Below, one piece after another: positions 32,256-44,402 of a stretch of DNA of 64,000 bases. The translations under genes were made by a program, and so were the position numbers. The stretch's first letter is position 1. Every line of letters begins with the position of its first letter. Origin of the DNA: Phellopilus nigrolimitatus (taxonomy: Eukaryota; Basidiomycota; Agaricomycetes; Hymenochaetales; Hymenochaetaceae); assembly GCA_021029095.1 (NCBI GenBank), contig JAJOHG010000002.1, forward strand, positions 434,001 through 498,000. The letters are read 5' to 3'. Below the pieces are notes generated by a model, which did no database searches, was not told where the DNA came from, and saw nothing but the letters and a program-made list of their open reading frames with translations.

Positions 32256-33341
32256 TCAAGTAAAATCAGCTACCCACGTCTCTGCGCTTGCCACCTCAGC
32301 TGGCAACTTCAACTTCCCTTCGAGTGACCGGTCCTTGTACAGCCCACAGAATTTTGTCCGACTTCCTAGCCAGTCGACCCGGTGGACTGTCCTCGATCCT
32401 CCTTTAACCTCTCTCCTTTTGACTGCTCGCAATATCCTCATCTGCTGGCTCGTTTCATCCTCTGCAGAGCCCGTTACCGTACCGAGCTGAACGAGCATCG
32501 CCCATTCTTCCTCCCTAATAGGCCGCTGCATAGCATCGTATAGCGCTTTCCAAATGTCGAGCACTCGCACTCCGTTTAAACCTTCGTTTATTTGTATCTC
32601 GATTGGCCACGGGAAAAATGACGAAATGATGCGCATGTACGTTGCTGGGTTGCGCATCGCGGACCATTTGCGGGCAGCTATATACTGCGTGCATGGGATC
32701 TCGTCGCGCGGCATGCGGCGCACGTCATACAAGAGTGTTGTTGTGTCTTGCGCAAGGATAGGATGCAGGTCTGGATAGTTGCGCGACAAGGGCGGTGATA
32801 CTGTTGACGGTCGCAATTTGACGAATAAGCGAAAAGAAAGTACTTCAAGTCGTGAAGAAACGAATGTGAGGACAAACGTACTGCTACCAGGCCACTGGCA
32901 GACACTAAGCCTGTCGGGATGGTACTTTTTATGGAGCTCTCGCGGGTGATAGTGCGCTCTTGCTTCGCTTGAACTCCATGTTCGTGCTTCCGAACTGGAG
33001 CCAGGAGATACTTCGCGGTTGCTGACTGGGCCACTATCTCGAACGGGTGTGACCTGGATACCGTGCGCAGTTTCATGCTCAACCGGGAACGACGGTGCGG
33101 GAGCTTCTGGAACATGATGCACTTGGACGGGGCCCGGATATGACATGCGTACCGCACTGTCGGGGTGCTGCATTCCTTGGTTGAATGGGTATGGATATGG
33201 GTGTGGGTACTGGTATGGGTATTGGGTGTGCCAAGGGTAGTATGGAAATACATGGGTGCCGGCAGGAAGAGACTGGGGCGGAGGCCCTGACGGAGGGTCC
33301 AAGCGGCCTGAGCGACCAGAGGAGCCTTTCGAAAAAAACAT
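32256..33341 (-). CDS. DUF6699-like paralogue A, proline/tyrosine-rich N-terminus
   Basis: Two exons (33341-32882 and 32800-32256) separated by an 81-nt intron (GTACGT...CAG, phase 1) give 334 residues. Retaining the intron also leaves an open frame, but all paralogues split at this place, so I splice it. The N-terminal ~150 residues are low-complexity (YPWHTQYPYQYPHPYPYPF). The C-terminal ~180 residues form the shared domain: YPDLHPILAQDTTTLLYDVR, YMRIISSFFPWPIEI, VRVLDIWKALYDAMQ, HRVDWLGSRTKFCGLYKD and ETWVADF. The domain resembles what Pfam calls DUF6699, common in mushroom-forming fungi and of unknown function; that name is from memory. ATG 33341 was chosen because the longer frame begins with TTG. 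It is the only intact copy on the minus strand. Confidence 0.85.
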   Translation of the reverse strand: MFFSKGSSGRSGRLDPPSGPPPQSLPAGTHVFPYYPWHTQYPYQYPHPYPYPFNQGMQHPDSAVRMSYPGPVQVHHVPEAPAPSFPVEHETAHGIQVTPVRDSGPVSNREVSPGSSSEARTWSSSEARAHYHPRELHKKYHPDRLSVCQWPGSSTFVLTFVSSRLEVLSFRLFVKLRPSTVSPPLSRNYPDLHPILAQDTTTLLYDVRRMPRDEIPCTQYIAARKWSAMRNPATYMRIISSFFPWPIEIQINEGLNGVRVLDIWKALYDAMQRPIREEEWAMLVQLGTVTGSAEDETSQQMRILRAVKRREVKGGSRTVHRVDWLGSRTKFCGLYKDRSLEGKLKLPAEVASAETWVADFT

Positions 33342-33794
33342 AGTCAAAAATTTGGGATGCTAAAAGGGTGTTCAAGGAAGAATGGATCTGACAATATAGG
33401 GGATGTACAATATAAAGAGGACGGAAGGCTGCGGAATTTGCATATATATCGACACATTGTTAAACGCACGTATGCGTACATAGCGTATACAGACACCTTC
33501 GAAGTCGCATAACCGCTAGGACCGTAGCTGCTGTTCACCGCATTGCAGGCGCTGCCTTCCGTGCTTCTCCTGGCAGTTTATGACGTCTTTCCTCGTGAAA
33601 GGCACTTATACAAGGTTGAAACGGGAAGGCTTTATATTTGATTTTTGGTTATGGTATGTTCCAAACACGATCCTGGCTGAACTAGGATTAGGTAGCGGGC
33701 GTACCAATAGCCTCACTACTTTCATCTTTCAGACATTCACCAGGCTAGGGAATCGAACCCAGTACACTACTTGGGATTGGTTACCCAGAGCATC
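33342..33794. other. Intergenic next to the foldback
   Basis: There is no supported gene. It includes GGAAGGCTTTATATTT near 33627, which recurs in direct orientation near 34210. Confidence 0.35.
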
Positions 33795-34063
33795 TACACA
33801 CGGATGTAGAAAGTCGTGGTGATCGACATTTACTTCCAAATCAGGAAGTAGATTCGCATCACCGTAGATAACCGTTGAAACCCTCCACATCCTACCTTCA
33901 ATGCCTAAAACTCGACCGGATTCACACAAAAAAGTGTCCCGTTGACAGTATACATTCTTCTCCGGGCCGCCTCAAAGAAAATGTAAGGCAAAACAGGTCT
34001 AGGGGTATTTTTTCTTTTTTGGATGTCCATGTCGATCACCACGACTTTCTACATCCGTGTGTA
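33795..34063. repeat. Foldback: perfect 35-bp inverted repeat with 199-bp spacer
   Basis: The sequence at 33795-33829 (starting TACACACGGATGTAG) is the exact reverse complement of 34029-34063. A 16-nt direct repeat (GGAAGGCTTTATATTT) occurs outside both arms. The structure resembles a small foldback transposon or MITE. No coding capacity is seen. Confidence 0.8.
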
Positions 34064-35213
34064 CATATTCGGGGCACAAAGTCACCCCGGTGTACGCCAG
34101 AGAGTGTGGCAGACCCTTTCTATTAGACTTAGATGGTTGTCGACACCATTGCCCACCGGTATTTCCAAGTTATTACCATTAGGACATCGGTGCCAGGTTA
34201 GGATTTCGGTTGGAAGGCTTTATATTTCATTGACAACGAAATAGTAGTTGAATCCACCATCATCTCTTGAAGTGATCTATTTCCCTCTTTGAAGAAAGGA
34301 GAAATAATCTAAATACAGCTGAAGCCAGATACGCGGTTTTTTGCAACGGCCAAATTCACGATATCCTGAGCTTAGATTATCTTTATCAATATACCAATTT
34401 TGAAAATGCTAGATATAAAAGAGATGACGATTTACATGTAAAGCCATGACATAACTCTTGCTGGCAGATGATTCACGTCGACGATCTTCATGATTTACAA
34501 TTGTTCCCGAAAATCTAATCTGACAGTTGAAAACGATTAGAATTCGATCATTGCAAATGAACTTGCAGAATGAAACGTAAGTGGTATAAGTATATCGTTG
34601 CCTATAACAGCCGAAAACAGGAGCACCGAAGGAATATCATATATATTACATAAGAAAACAGGAGTTGTCAATGACTCAGTCCACGTAGCTGACACGTGTA
34701 CATGACTCGAAGCTAGTCATCAGGCACCGAGGACAGCCGCGGAAGCGTGGCAAGACGGCACCCAGGAAAGGAGAAAGACCTTCTAAATATAGTAAGTTTT
34801 CAGAATGCACGATTGATAACGAGCGACCACCTACTGAGAAGGCAACGATTATGGGCGCGAGCGAGAAAATCAGATTTGTGGTAAGAGGGACAAGGGATTG
34901 CGAAATGCTCAAAAAAGGACCAATTGCAACCAGTTTTCCGTGCTCGCGACAAGCGCATTCAACCAATCAAGTTTCAAGTATCATTGAAAGCTGGATATAA
35001 CATTTTCGTAGAGATACGAGATATTGTTATACGAGGGTCAAGACGTAGCACGACGTTGGGTCATTCAGAGATCGTGAACTACAGTTACATTTTGCAAGGA
35101 AGCGAAAGCGACAAGGAATACATACATAGGGGTCACCAAGCCTTGATGACTGGGACCACGAACAAAACTGTGAGTCAGGAATATTAATAAGTACAAGGGG
35201 TCAAGTGGGTCGG
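34064..35213. other. Gene-poor AT-rich intergenic
   Basis: Only short frames are present, without splice context or recognisable motifs. Confidence 0.4.
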
Positions 35214-36225
35214 CTAAGGAAGATGATGGGGTGGTTGTGACTCCGCGTTACATAAAGACAAGTTAAAACCAAAATGTCGTCTTGGAGTGGTCAACACATT
35301 TGCAGACGAGAGGGAGACAAGCGAAAAGCAGTGGATGGAACTTGTCCGAAGCGGAACAGCTGGAAGCAGTTGCGGCGCACGGAACGGCGATCCGGGGTAA
35401 CAGGTGTGACATTTACCCGTGGGCAAAATTGGCGCACAGACCAGTGCGAGGTCATAGATTCGCTTCCGTAGGACGCGAGCGACGTGCGGCGTCGGCTCAG
35501 TCGACATTTGCGCAGACGAGCAGCGGAGTAGCAGGGGTGTTAAGAAAGGATCCTGCGCAGCAGGCGCGTCGCGAATCACGTTGTAGGAAATGTGCCTGAC
35601 TGCGCGCCGTCCGCAGAAGTTCGCCGGCGACGAGATTGGATAGGCGCGGCTGCGTGGAACGGCGGCGACGGGGATGGCGTAAGCGGAGAAGAAGTCGAGT
35701 CTCGTCTTTTGGTGGACGTTGCGATCGCCTGAGTATGTGATGCCGCAGTCATGGATATGATAGGCGCATGAGCTGCGTACGTGGCTGGTTCGACCTGGGG
35801 GTAGACACTAGGAGTCATAGCGGGACGCGGGGGCCGTCGGTCCATGGGAGGTGGAAAGGGAGCGGGGTACATCGGCGGTGCGGCATGCGGTGCTGGTGGA
35901 GGCGTGTTCGTAACCAGATACGCGTTTACAGTGGACGAGAAAGCATACCAGAGCCTGCCCGAGGTCCGGGATAGAACTGCAGCGCCCCCCCTCCGTGCGC
36001 TGCAGCCTGCTCCTGCCAGCGCGTGTCCTGTGCGGGGGTTGACTGAGAGTGTTGCAGCGGTGCATACGCAACTTGCTGGTATGTATGCGGGCTGCGACCT
36101 GGAAGCAATGGAAGCTGGACTGGTCTGAGGCGCGGCGCGTTTGGCGGTGAGCGGGCAGTGGGAGGCTGTGCGTTATGAGGACGTGCGTTGGTGGAGGGCG
36201 AGACGGTCTGGGTGGTGCGGGCCAT
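35214..36225 (-). pseudogene. Possible relic of the DUF6699-like family (copy F)
   Basis: Proline-rich minus-strand frames begin MARTTQTVSPSTNARPHN at 36225 and continue with YPAPFPPPMDRRPPRPAM around 35870, resembling the N-termini of the intact paralogues. Downstream, a segment QDPFLTPLLLRCSSAQ may echo the LHPLL start of the domain. The diagnostic FPW and VDWLG motifs are absent and no consistent splicing was found. It might instead be an unrelated proline-rich gene. Confidence 0.3.
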
Positions 36226-36969
36226 AGCTGCGGACGACGGAGAGGATGATGGGGAGCCGTGTCGAGAGATTGACGGGGCAGAGTGACGACGACGCGGGAG
36301 GGAGGGAGTGGAAGGTCTAACAAGAGAGGTACTCGAGCGTAACAGTTATATGCAGTGAGATTGAGCGTTTTCCCAGGCGCGTAATACGTAATAAATAAAT
36401 AAAACCGATCGTCAATAAAATAAAATAAAATGCATCCGTGTTCACCTCCGCAGCCATCCATCATCAAACCACCACCGCCAATTTTCAGAAACTTTGTCAA
36501 TCTGTGCGATCAATTTTCCTGAAGAGTTACACATTACTTTAAAAAAAAAAAAGGATAATCAGAAATTCTTCGATTTGTCTTCGATTTTGTCTTTTTCAAC
36601 AGTCTCCTGGCGTCTTTGTACTACCTTCCTTGGTCTCTGGCCATTTTTTTGCTGCACAATAGCTTGTCTGAAAACGATTTCAAGCACCTCCCACCGCATT
36701 GGGTTTATCGATTCTTCCCGGCGTCTATTTAGCTGTACAGCCCGTACAGCTCTAGTGTTCTAACAATATCGTTCATTCATAGCCCACCTTGAATGCACTT
36801 CTGATTTTGACCGAAACACGCGACCTCATGATTGCACAACGGCGACTCGTTCATATTTCGCGACACGGACGAGACGTGCGACAGCCTCACGCACAAAAGG
36901 ACATACGCGTGCGGGCGTGCGGGTAGCAGCTCCACGAACTTTGTCGTGATTAGGGTACGGGCGCCTAAA
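36226..36969. other. Intergenic
   Basis: No supported gene is present. It contains an A12 run near 36541. Confidence 0.35.
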
Positions 36970-37293
36970 ATGCTTCCCTCCCAGGCCATTGTTTCCCAAC
37001 ATACCGGTGCGTACGTTACCTCTCAGCCTCATACACTTGGTAAGCAGCCAACTGCATACGCTGCCGAAATTTCGCCAGTCCCGGACCTTTGGGCAGGCCG
37101 GATCAAGTGGGCGGCCTTGGGACGAGGCGGTTCGGCTCCCATGTCCTTGGAAAGCGCTCTGTCCCTCCGATCAATCAAGTGCGACGCATGCCGTGACAAC
37201 CGCAGTGGTTTTTATTCTTTCGCTGCGGAGCTTTGTCGAAACAGTCCGGGAGGCTGTCTCGGGCACTCCGGACACGCAGCAATGACAACTTAG
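36970..37293 (+). CDS. Unrecognised open frame
   Basis: A frame from ATG 36970 encodes MLPSQAIVSQHTGAYVTSQ and further unfamiliar sequence, ending at 37293. It includes a cysteine-containing tail (CDACRDN). The open frame extends upstream to 36832. No domain, no splice partners and no homology are recognised. It could be chance in a GC-richer patch. Confidence 0.2.
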   Translation: MLPSQAIVSQHTGAYVTSQPHTLGKQPTAYAAEISPVPDLWAGRIKWAALGRGGSAPMSLESALSLRSIKCDACRDNRSGFYSFAAELCRNSPGGCLGHSGHAAMTT

Positions 37294-40200
37294 GTGTCTG
37301 CAATAAATCACCCCGTCCGTACGCAGATCTTCCTTAGCCTCCCCAAATGAGCGACTGCTGGCTTTGAGACAGGACTTATGATTCATGTCTTCGAATTCTC
37401 TCTTACGACACTCACCTTTGACTACAGTACTTCTTGTGCTTCTTGATTTCATGGAAAGTAAGCTCGTACCGGGCGCATCTTCGCCCTGTCCCCGCGTACT
37501 CAACTTCTTCACGGTTTCCCCGGTACGATGAAACGCACCCTCAAGCGCAAATGATTGCCGCCCAAACGACGTCTCTTCTCGATTGTTGTTCTCTCAAGCA
37601 GAAGTCCGCAGAAAACAGGAGTCCATGTGCTGCTGCGTGGGCGTCGGTCACGGTTTATATATTCGGTCAGACCAACAGTGCGTGACGCTTGCTGCGACAT
37701 CCGCGATTGAATTCCCATCCTGGTACCCGACAATGGTTACTTCGCTTCGCGCATTTCTACCGGCGAGTTAACTATTTACAGCCTTACGCGTCCAGGCACA
37801 AGTTACAATCGTTGACTTCGCGACGGGCGCACCGACTTTCCCCGAAGCCGCGCATATGGCTCTGCGGCGCTGCGCGGCTTTGTTCTCTCGTGACAATGCT
37901 ATTTGTATCCTCCGAGACTTGTGCAGTGCCATTCGTCAGTTGCGCGAATACAGCTCGCCAATCGGGTGCAGATTCTAAGTCTGCACGTACTTTTTCCCGC
38001 TCGGTGCGACAATCGCTTAATAGGCGCCCCGAGCGTTGTTACGGTGCCCAAGCTCAGGGCTGCTTGCCACTATACGGCCCAGTGCGGCGGGGAGTGGAGC
38101 CATCGCAATTGAAAGCGGGCGCGGTACACGCGCAAGGGCGGGTCTCCTGACGAATCTGGTACGATCTCATAATGTCATTCAGAGAGAACTTGTTGATATG
38201 TAGTCCCCATAGACACTCTTGAGGATCGGATCAAGGATATCGTGTGTAGATACGCGTGAGGGAAACACGTTGTTTCGACGAGTGCGCTATTGTTGGGGAG
38301 CAAAACGCTCATGCGCTCCTTGTTGATCTTGAATACTGGTTGCTTCTGCGGACCATGCTATCTGGTGCTCAGGCGCGTTTCAGCATGTACTTCGACTGGA
38401 GATACACGTTGCAGTCGCGTTTCCAGTGTGCAAACAATCATATCCGATATGTTCAATACATTTTACGAATCCATCACGAGAAGCAGGTGGACGCGTTCAC
38501 GAGCCTCAACTCGTTCTCGCATTAGGCTTGATGCCGCGGCAGTCTTTCTCTGCTTCTTCTGGCTCTCGATTATTAATGAGTGCCTGATAGCTCAGAAGAC
38601 AAACTAAATATAGTCGGTAGCATGGAGAAGAAGTGAGGCTATGGTGTGCCGTAAGCCAAGGCGAGGACAGCCTTCTTCATTCGAGGCCACATCTGTTCAG
38701 AGATGATATGCCACTTTCGAAGCAGACCCGCGTTTACCTCGAATTAGCACCACTATGGTGCCTTTTTTTTTTACTCCGCTACGGTCAGTCGGTAGAGTTT
38801 TCCTGACTTTGATACGCCGATAGATAACATTCTTCGTATAGTCAGATCGAAACTGTCAACAAGACGAGTAGAGTACTTATGAGTACATGTATGTATCCCG
38901 CCTTTCGCGGAACATCTCGGCGGGAAAACAATGACCATATAGATGCGCCTACTGTATTGGATTACAAGGACTATGACTACCATAACGCGTTCTTGAGACA
39001 CACCATTGACGCGCCTGTTGTGCTTTCGCTCGGGCATTTGGTATTTTTAGGATTTCGCCTGCGATGGAATGACGAGCCTTTAGGCGCGATAAATATCAGC
39101 GCCTTCACATCGAGCATAGACACGCCTAAACTAGAGGTGATCACGTCGGTTTGAAGCGTTGACCGATGTCACTTGCCACATCTAAGGACTCAAGGGCGTT
39201 CGGAAGTTATCTAAGGGAGCACATGTCTCTGGGACGCTGTCGCGGCACCAGTACATCTCCGTGAGCTACCCAGAGTCTCTTGCTTAAAACTGAAACTGGG
39301 TTAAGCCGCATGATCACCGTGACCGCGCTCTTCGTCAACCTTATACTTGACGGAGAAAAGATTGACAGGTACAGAGATAGAAGATCTCACTGAGCCATGA
39401 AGTACTACGATCTTCCAGCCACGATGCGAACACGCCTGTGGTGCTGCGACTGCCTATACATGCGCACAGGGAGCATCGCAACTCTTGCGAGGCTTTCAGT
39501 GCCTACTAACCTGTGCTTTGTATTTGGTGTCTCTCAGAACACCGAAGAACTATGAGAGAAAAAGGGAGGGTGAGATCTATATAAGTTTTTCTAGCCATCG
39601 GGAGGAAAAAGTGTGCGTTGTTGAAACTATGTAATAAGTAAAGATGAGAGGAGCACAAGATAATGACGTGCATGGATGCGATGAAGACGGAGGTTGGCAG
39701 TAGGTAGAGAATGGCAGTTCACGAAGCAACTGTACCCTGGAAGAAAAGAAGTGCGGACATTACATCGGTGGCCTTCTCCGTAGCCTTCGGCTAGATAAAT
39801 ACACGTAGATGTGTTCCGACCGCCGGCTCGATCTTGATTTTAATGTCGATGCCCTCCGACTCTCCGAACACATGAGGTCCGCTTCATGTCGTCGGAAGTC
39901 CGTAAGCTGTGTGATTATCGACCCCAGTTCGCGAAAGGAATAAAGCCTCGCTGACTCAGGTATTTGTATCAACATAGGAGCGCAAGGGTCCTGTAAGCAA
40001 GGCGACAGTGCAACGGAATCCGAGGGGCGGTGGCCATTGGTGGGTTTTATTCGAGTAGGATGTATCTGGTTCAATATATCGGATGGAGAATGGAACGTAT
40101 GTTAGGCCACCATTTTACTCGTGTGCGATCGTGATGTACCCTGCGGTTTTCTGAGGCAAGAGAGCGAACTTGGATAAAGGCTCACGCTCGGGCCCAGGAT

Positions 40201-41607
40201 GCGTGCGAAGAAGTTCCTTCTTTGATGAAGGCTGAGCATGCGTTCTTCTGTTGTGGCTGACCTGCGTTGACGGCGCACCGCGGACTTCTGCGAGTCGGCT
40301 CCAGCTCCGTTAGTTTTGATTACAGCTCAGAAAGTAAACAAGGCAGATGATGTGATTGATAGTCGATAGCTTCGTTTCGCAAAAGAAGGCCTCGACGTTC
40401 AAGTTACGTATATACCGACTCCCTGGAGGCGCAGCAACAAGCTCACGCCACTCGCTTATCGTATATGGAATGTGTGACTAACATCGGCAAACCGACCTCG
40501 AGGTACTCGCGTGCTACTCTTTCTGAAGTCCGAAACATGTGGACCCAGGATCTGTGGCTCCGTGTGGAAAACCCCTGTATGGTCGCCAGTGGATTATTAG
40601 CGGTCTCTCTACCGGCGTTTGTCAACAAAACGATCGACCTCAGTTCCTCTGCAAAAACTCACGGTCCTTGCTTGCGTTCCTTGAACTTCCTTCATTTTCC
40701 AATAGTCCTAACCTGAAAGGTTTTCAAACTGTGACTACCGGTGGGATATTTTGGGACCTTGCTAGCCGTCGCGATTTGCCAGCTGCAGGCGCTCAAGCTC
40801 ATTGTCGATTGTTAAATGATCTGAAACAATGTTTTATACTGTATCCTGATCACCCTCTAGTGATTGTGTATACGTCATTCATAAATGCTCGTTGTTTCAC
40901 TGACCAAGGAAAGACAGCAACTATAAACAAAGTCTAGACGTCTAGGTTCCAGGTTTTTTTTTTTAAAAACATGCCTGTAAGAGGAAGACGCTATGCGCGT
41001 GCGTGACACGCACTGCGGGGCAGTGTTTTCATTCGAGCACAGGCCAAAAGAAAAATGGCCCGAGCAATAGCTGTGGTAAAATATCAAGCGAGGCACATAC
41101 TTTTGTGTCCCTGCAACGTCGTAACAAGGGCGTCTGTCATTTATAGCAAGCGTCTTTCCAGTGATGGTATCATCGGTTTCCCGCCGTCTCTCATCTCCAT
41201 CGGAAATCTTTACTCCTTTTCTCTATTGTGCGCTCCACTCAAACCCCGTTCTTGACTGTCTCTGACGGCCTACCTGCAAGGCACAATAACCTCATCACTG
41301 ACTCCAATGTTTGTGCATTTGTTTACCTGATTCCTGCAGTGCTCTCAATCCTTGCCGAAAATGGTCTCAGAGTTACTATATCACGAGTTCCGAGAGTCAT
41401 GAGCTCAATGCAAAATATGCATGTATCTCCCCAGGGGCTAGATTCATCTCTGGCGTCCCCTAGTATCACGTAAGTCGAAATCCCTATTTAATCTGCCGCA
41501 TACCCACTGACGTTCTTTCCCCCAATCCGCATTCTCCTTCTTTGAGCTTCCCCTCCAACAGCAATTCAGATTCGATCGAGTCGTTCGATTTCTACGAAGA
41601 CTCGATA
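37294..41607. other. 4.3 kb gene-poor stretch with two weak frames
   Basis: Frames at 38879-39154 (91 codons) and 40539-40937 (132 codons, containing GGIFWDLASRRDLPAAGA) are open on the plus strand but have no recognised motif or splice context. I found no RNA gene or transposon ends. This is the emptiest part of the window. Confidence 0.35.
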
Positions 41608-42497
41608 ATGTCCACTCCGCGTGAACACAAATACTACCCTTATTCCTACGCTCCTCCTGTGCCAGGCGTTGAGCCCTCCCAACCCGCTGTTGCCATACCC
41701 GACACAACACCCCATTCATACTATCCTTCTCCGGTAGATTCGTCCTCAAGTGGAGGTCGACACTCATTCGACATCATGACAGCTGATCCATACTCTGTGC
41801 ACGCCTATCGCCGACCTCTCGGCTCATCATCTAGCCCACAGAAGCAAGACGGACAGCAAAGCGTCCCTTCACGCTGTGCGTCTGCCTCTCATAACACTCT
41901 GTCCACGATCTTATAATACATCTAGTCACTGTAACAGCATCAGCTCAATCTCCCAACGTTCATTTCCTACTGGCTTACGATTCCGCGCGTGCGAACCAGT
42001 TCGAAGTGGACATGAGCAAGGACCCGCTCGAAGCTGTTGGCAAAGATGTCTCCGAAAGCTACGGAAAGCTTTGGGGCTGGAAATCGCGTGCCACCCATGT
42101 GCGCATCGTGTCCCGCGAATTTCCCTGGGTAATCGAAATTGAAACGACGAAGGCGCCTGACGTTACACATGGCGTAACATGTGCCGACATCTGGAATGGT
42201 ATCCGCCAGGACCTCCAGAAGGAACTTACTGACGCCGACTGGGCTTTCATGGCGCTCATGGCGGCGCGCGACCGACGCGCTAATCAGCGCTGCGAGCACC
42301 TTCGTGCCGTCGTGAGGCGAGGCTCAGGAGAGCATGGGCGGCATATCGTCCTTCGGCGCCTGGACTGGCTGATGACGAAGACCGTGTTCGTTGGCTTAGT
42401 CAAGGATGATGGGCTACATTTGTCTAAGTGCTTTGTGCTTCCCGGAAAGGAACGCTGTGAGGAAACGTGGGTCGCTGAATTCAAGGAGCAGGGCTGA
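41608..42497 (+). CDS. DUF6699-like paralogue B
   Basis: Two exons (41608-41875 and 41938-42497) give 275 residues with a 62-nt phase-1 intron immediately before the domain. The N-terminus is rich in Tyr, Pro and Ser (HKYYPYSYAPPVPGVEPSQP). The domain shows VHFLLAYDSARANQFEVDM, THVRIVSREFPWVIEIE, VTCADIWNGIRQDLQ, LRRLDWLMTKTVFVGLVKDD and ETWVAEF. The usual LHP at the domain start is VHF here. ATG 41608 was preferred over an upstream TTG in the same frame; a further upstream exon cannot be excluded. It has the same orientation as copies C and E. Its function is unknown; the conserved hydrophobic motifs suggest a folded domain. Confidence 0.85.
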
Positions 42498-43116
42498 GTG
42501 TCCTTGCCTCATCTGCGTCGGTGGCTCACTAGTATGACTCGCTCTATGATTTTGTCTTAATACATGTACTACCCTCCATCCTCTTCCCTTCCTTTATTAG
42601 CCTACGAAATGGATTTGTATTTTCTTTGCCTTGTACTGTTGAATTTTATACCATTTCAGAATGTATGCGCAACCGAGAGATGCAGTAAAGACTGACGCCT
42701 CTCGCCACATAACTTTGCTCTGGAAACCGAAATCCTCCCTCGAGTACTGTTACCCTCTCTCGGCGAAGCTCTCATGAGAGTTAGTTTCGGACGAAATGAT
42801 ATGCAAAGTAACTAGGTCGCACATGGATAATAGCTTTCCTTGGATGTCCGCAGTAAATTAAATTCCTGGAATATATAGGGGTGGACCTCGCCTCTTCTCA
42901 CAGTATTCTGTTGCTGCAGCGTACTCGTCTACACTAATTCGAGACACTCAGACATTGTACTGGTACCCAGCTCCCGCCTGTTTGGCCTGAAAGATTTCAA
43001 CAAGCACTGTATTTATCTATCAACTGTCGATGCCCATAAAGTTGACCTATCCCTTCTTCCAACTTCCCCCCAAATCGTTATAAACTCCAAGCGCATTAAA
43101 CCGCAATAGACTGAAG
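42498..43116. promoter_or_regulatory. Intergenic between paralogues B and C
   Basis: This 619-bp interval holds B's 3' end and presumably C's promoter. No specific element was recognised. Confidence 0.35.
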
Positions 43117-44024
43117 ATGGCTTATGCGTACTATGCACCGGGCACCTCGCCACAATATTTATCGCCCGTCTACTTACCAGAACCGCCGCCACGAAGTGAC
43201 TATGGGCGCGCCCGTCCACTTACGCCTCACACACCTCCGCCAGATGAGCGCAAGAGACTACGCAAGGAGCGCCGATGGAGCTTCGCAGGAAACAAGAACT
43301 TGAATGCAGAATACTATTACCCCAACAAATACGGAGGGCTTCCGCCAACTCCCCCTGCGACACCCGTGCAGCCGAGGCGTGTGTTGTGGCTGGCGGATTT
43401 CAGTGAGTGTCTTTTCCGCAGGATTTTCATGTCCTGTTCTATGCTTATATAGGTGCAGTGCGAGCTCCGGTATCGACGTGGTACCCCGCACTTCATCCGG
43501 TGCTCGCAGCGGACACATCACTTGTAAATTTTGATGCGCGTGTGGTGCCCCGAAACGGGATCGACGCGCGTGCTTATACGCGCTTCCGGGACGAGCCCGC
43601 CACTATGCGCCCGACGCTACACCTACGACTCATTTCGCAAGACTTTCCGTGGGTTTTCGATATTGATCACCGCGCTGCACATGCCAAGGGTTACACACAC
43701 TACGTGACATGTGGCGACGTGTGGAAAGCGTTGTGCAATGGGCTCGCTGGCCAACTTTTGGACGCGGAATGGACATTGCTCTTAACGAGCAAGGGCCCTA
43801 TTGCGGACAAGGACAATAGCGAACGTAAGCGGATGGTCGAGCGGATTATCGCGACACGTCAGCACGAAGTAGGACGTTTCGCGCGGCGGGTCGACTGGCT
43901 AGGGCGGAACGTCATGTTCCGCGGGCTTGTACGGAACGAGGACTTTGCGCGAAAAATACTGCTTCCAGGAAGGGAGCCATGTACGGATACATACATCGTT
44001 AAATTCGCCCCACTCAAAGTGTAA
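43117..44024 (+). CDS. DUF6699-like paralogue C
   Basis: Two exons (43117-43402 and 43453-44024) with a 50-nt phase-1 intron give 285 residues. The N-terminus begins MAYAYYAPGTSPQYLSPVYL and contains a basic patch (ERKRLRKERRW). The domain reads WYPALHPVLAADTSLVNFDA, LHLRLISQDFPWVFDI, VTCGDVWKALCNGLA, ARRVDWLGRNVMFRGLVRNE and DTYIVKF. It keeps the canonical LHP motif. It is the closest neighbour of copy B, 0.6 kb away in tandem, which suggests local duplication, although the N-termini have diverged strongly. Its function is unknown. Confidence 0.87.
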
Positions 44025-44402
44025 CAATAATGTAAGGGAATTTCTAGTATCAGACTTAGGTTAGGTATTTAAATTAAATTAAATTCGGAAACTATCCTGG
44101 ACCGGAACAGCGGAGACTATGGAGCGAATGCTGTACAGTTAAAATAGTTTATATCTCAGATCCAGTCGGCTTTCCCCAGACAGAATGCCATAACACAGAC
44201 CAAATAGATTAAAAATAACGAAGGCAGTGTGGTCAGCAAACAGACCACGGGGACGCGTTCAACCACGCCTCTGCTCTAATTTAAAGGACCCTAATAAGAG
44301 CAGAGCGAGCTACCGGTCTTTCTGCCACCCCTACCACCTCCCACTTACCACTCTTCACGCCCGTCCTCACCGTCAGCCTTTTTATCGCCGCGTGCATCCG
44401 CA

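Noticed and set aside
32801..32881. Reading paralogue A as an intronless 363-codon gene
   Set aside because: The 81-nt segment has GTACGT and CAG ends, is a multiple of three by chance, and sits at the phase-1 intron position shared by B, C and E.
37745..37790. Peptide LRFAHFYRRVN resembling the FANFYRRFV motif of gypsy reverse transcriptase
   Set aside because: The match is about ten residues with no other RT motif on either side, so it is treated as chance.
37780..37975. Possible further DUF6699-like relic (VTIVDFATGAP ... ILRDLCSAIRQL)
   Set aside because: Spacing is wrong and the FPW and VDWL motifs are missing, so there is too little to claim homology.
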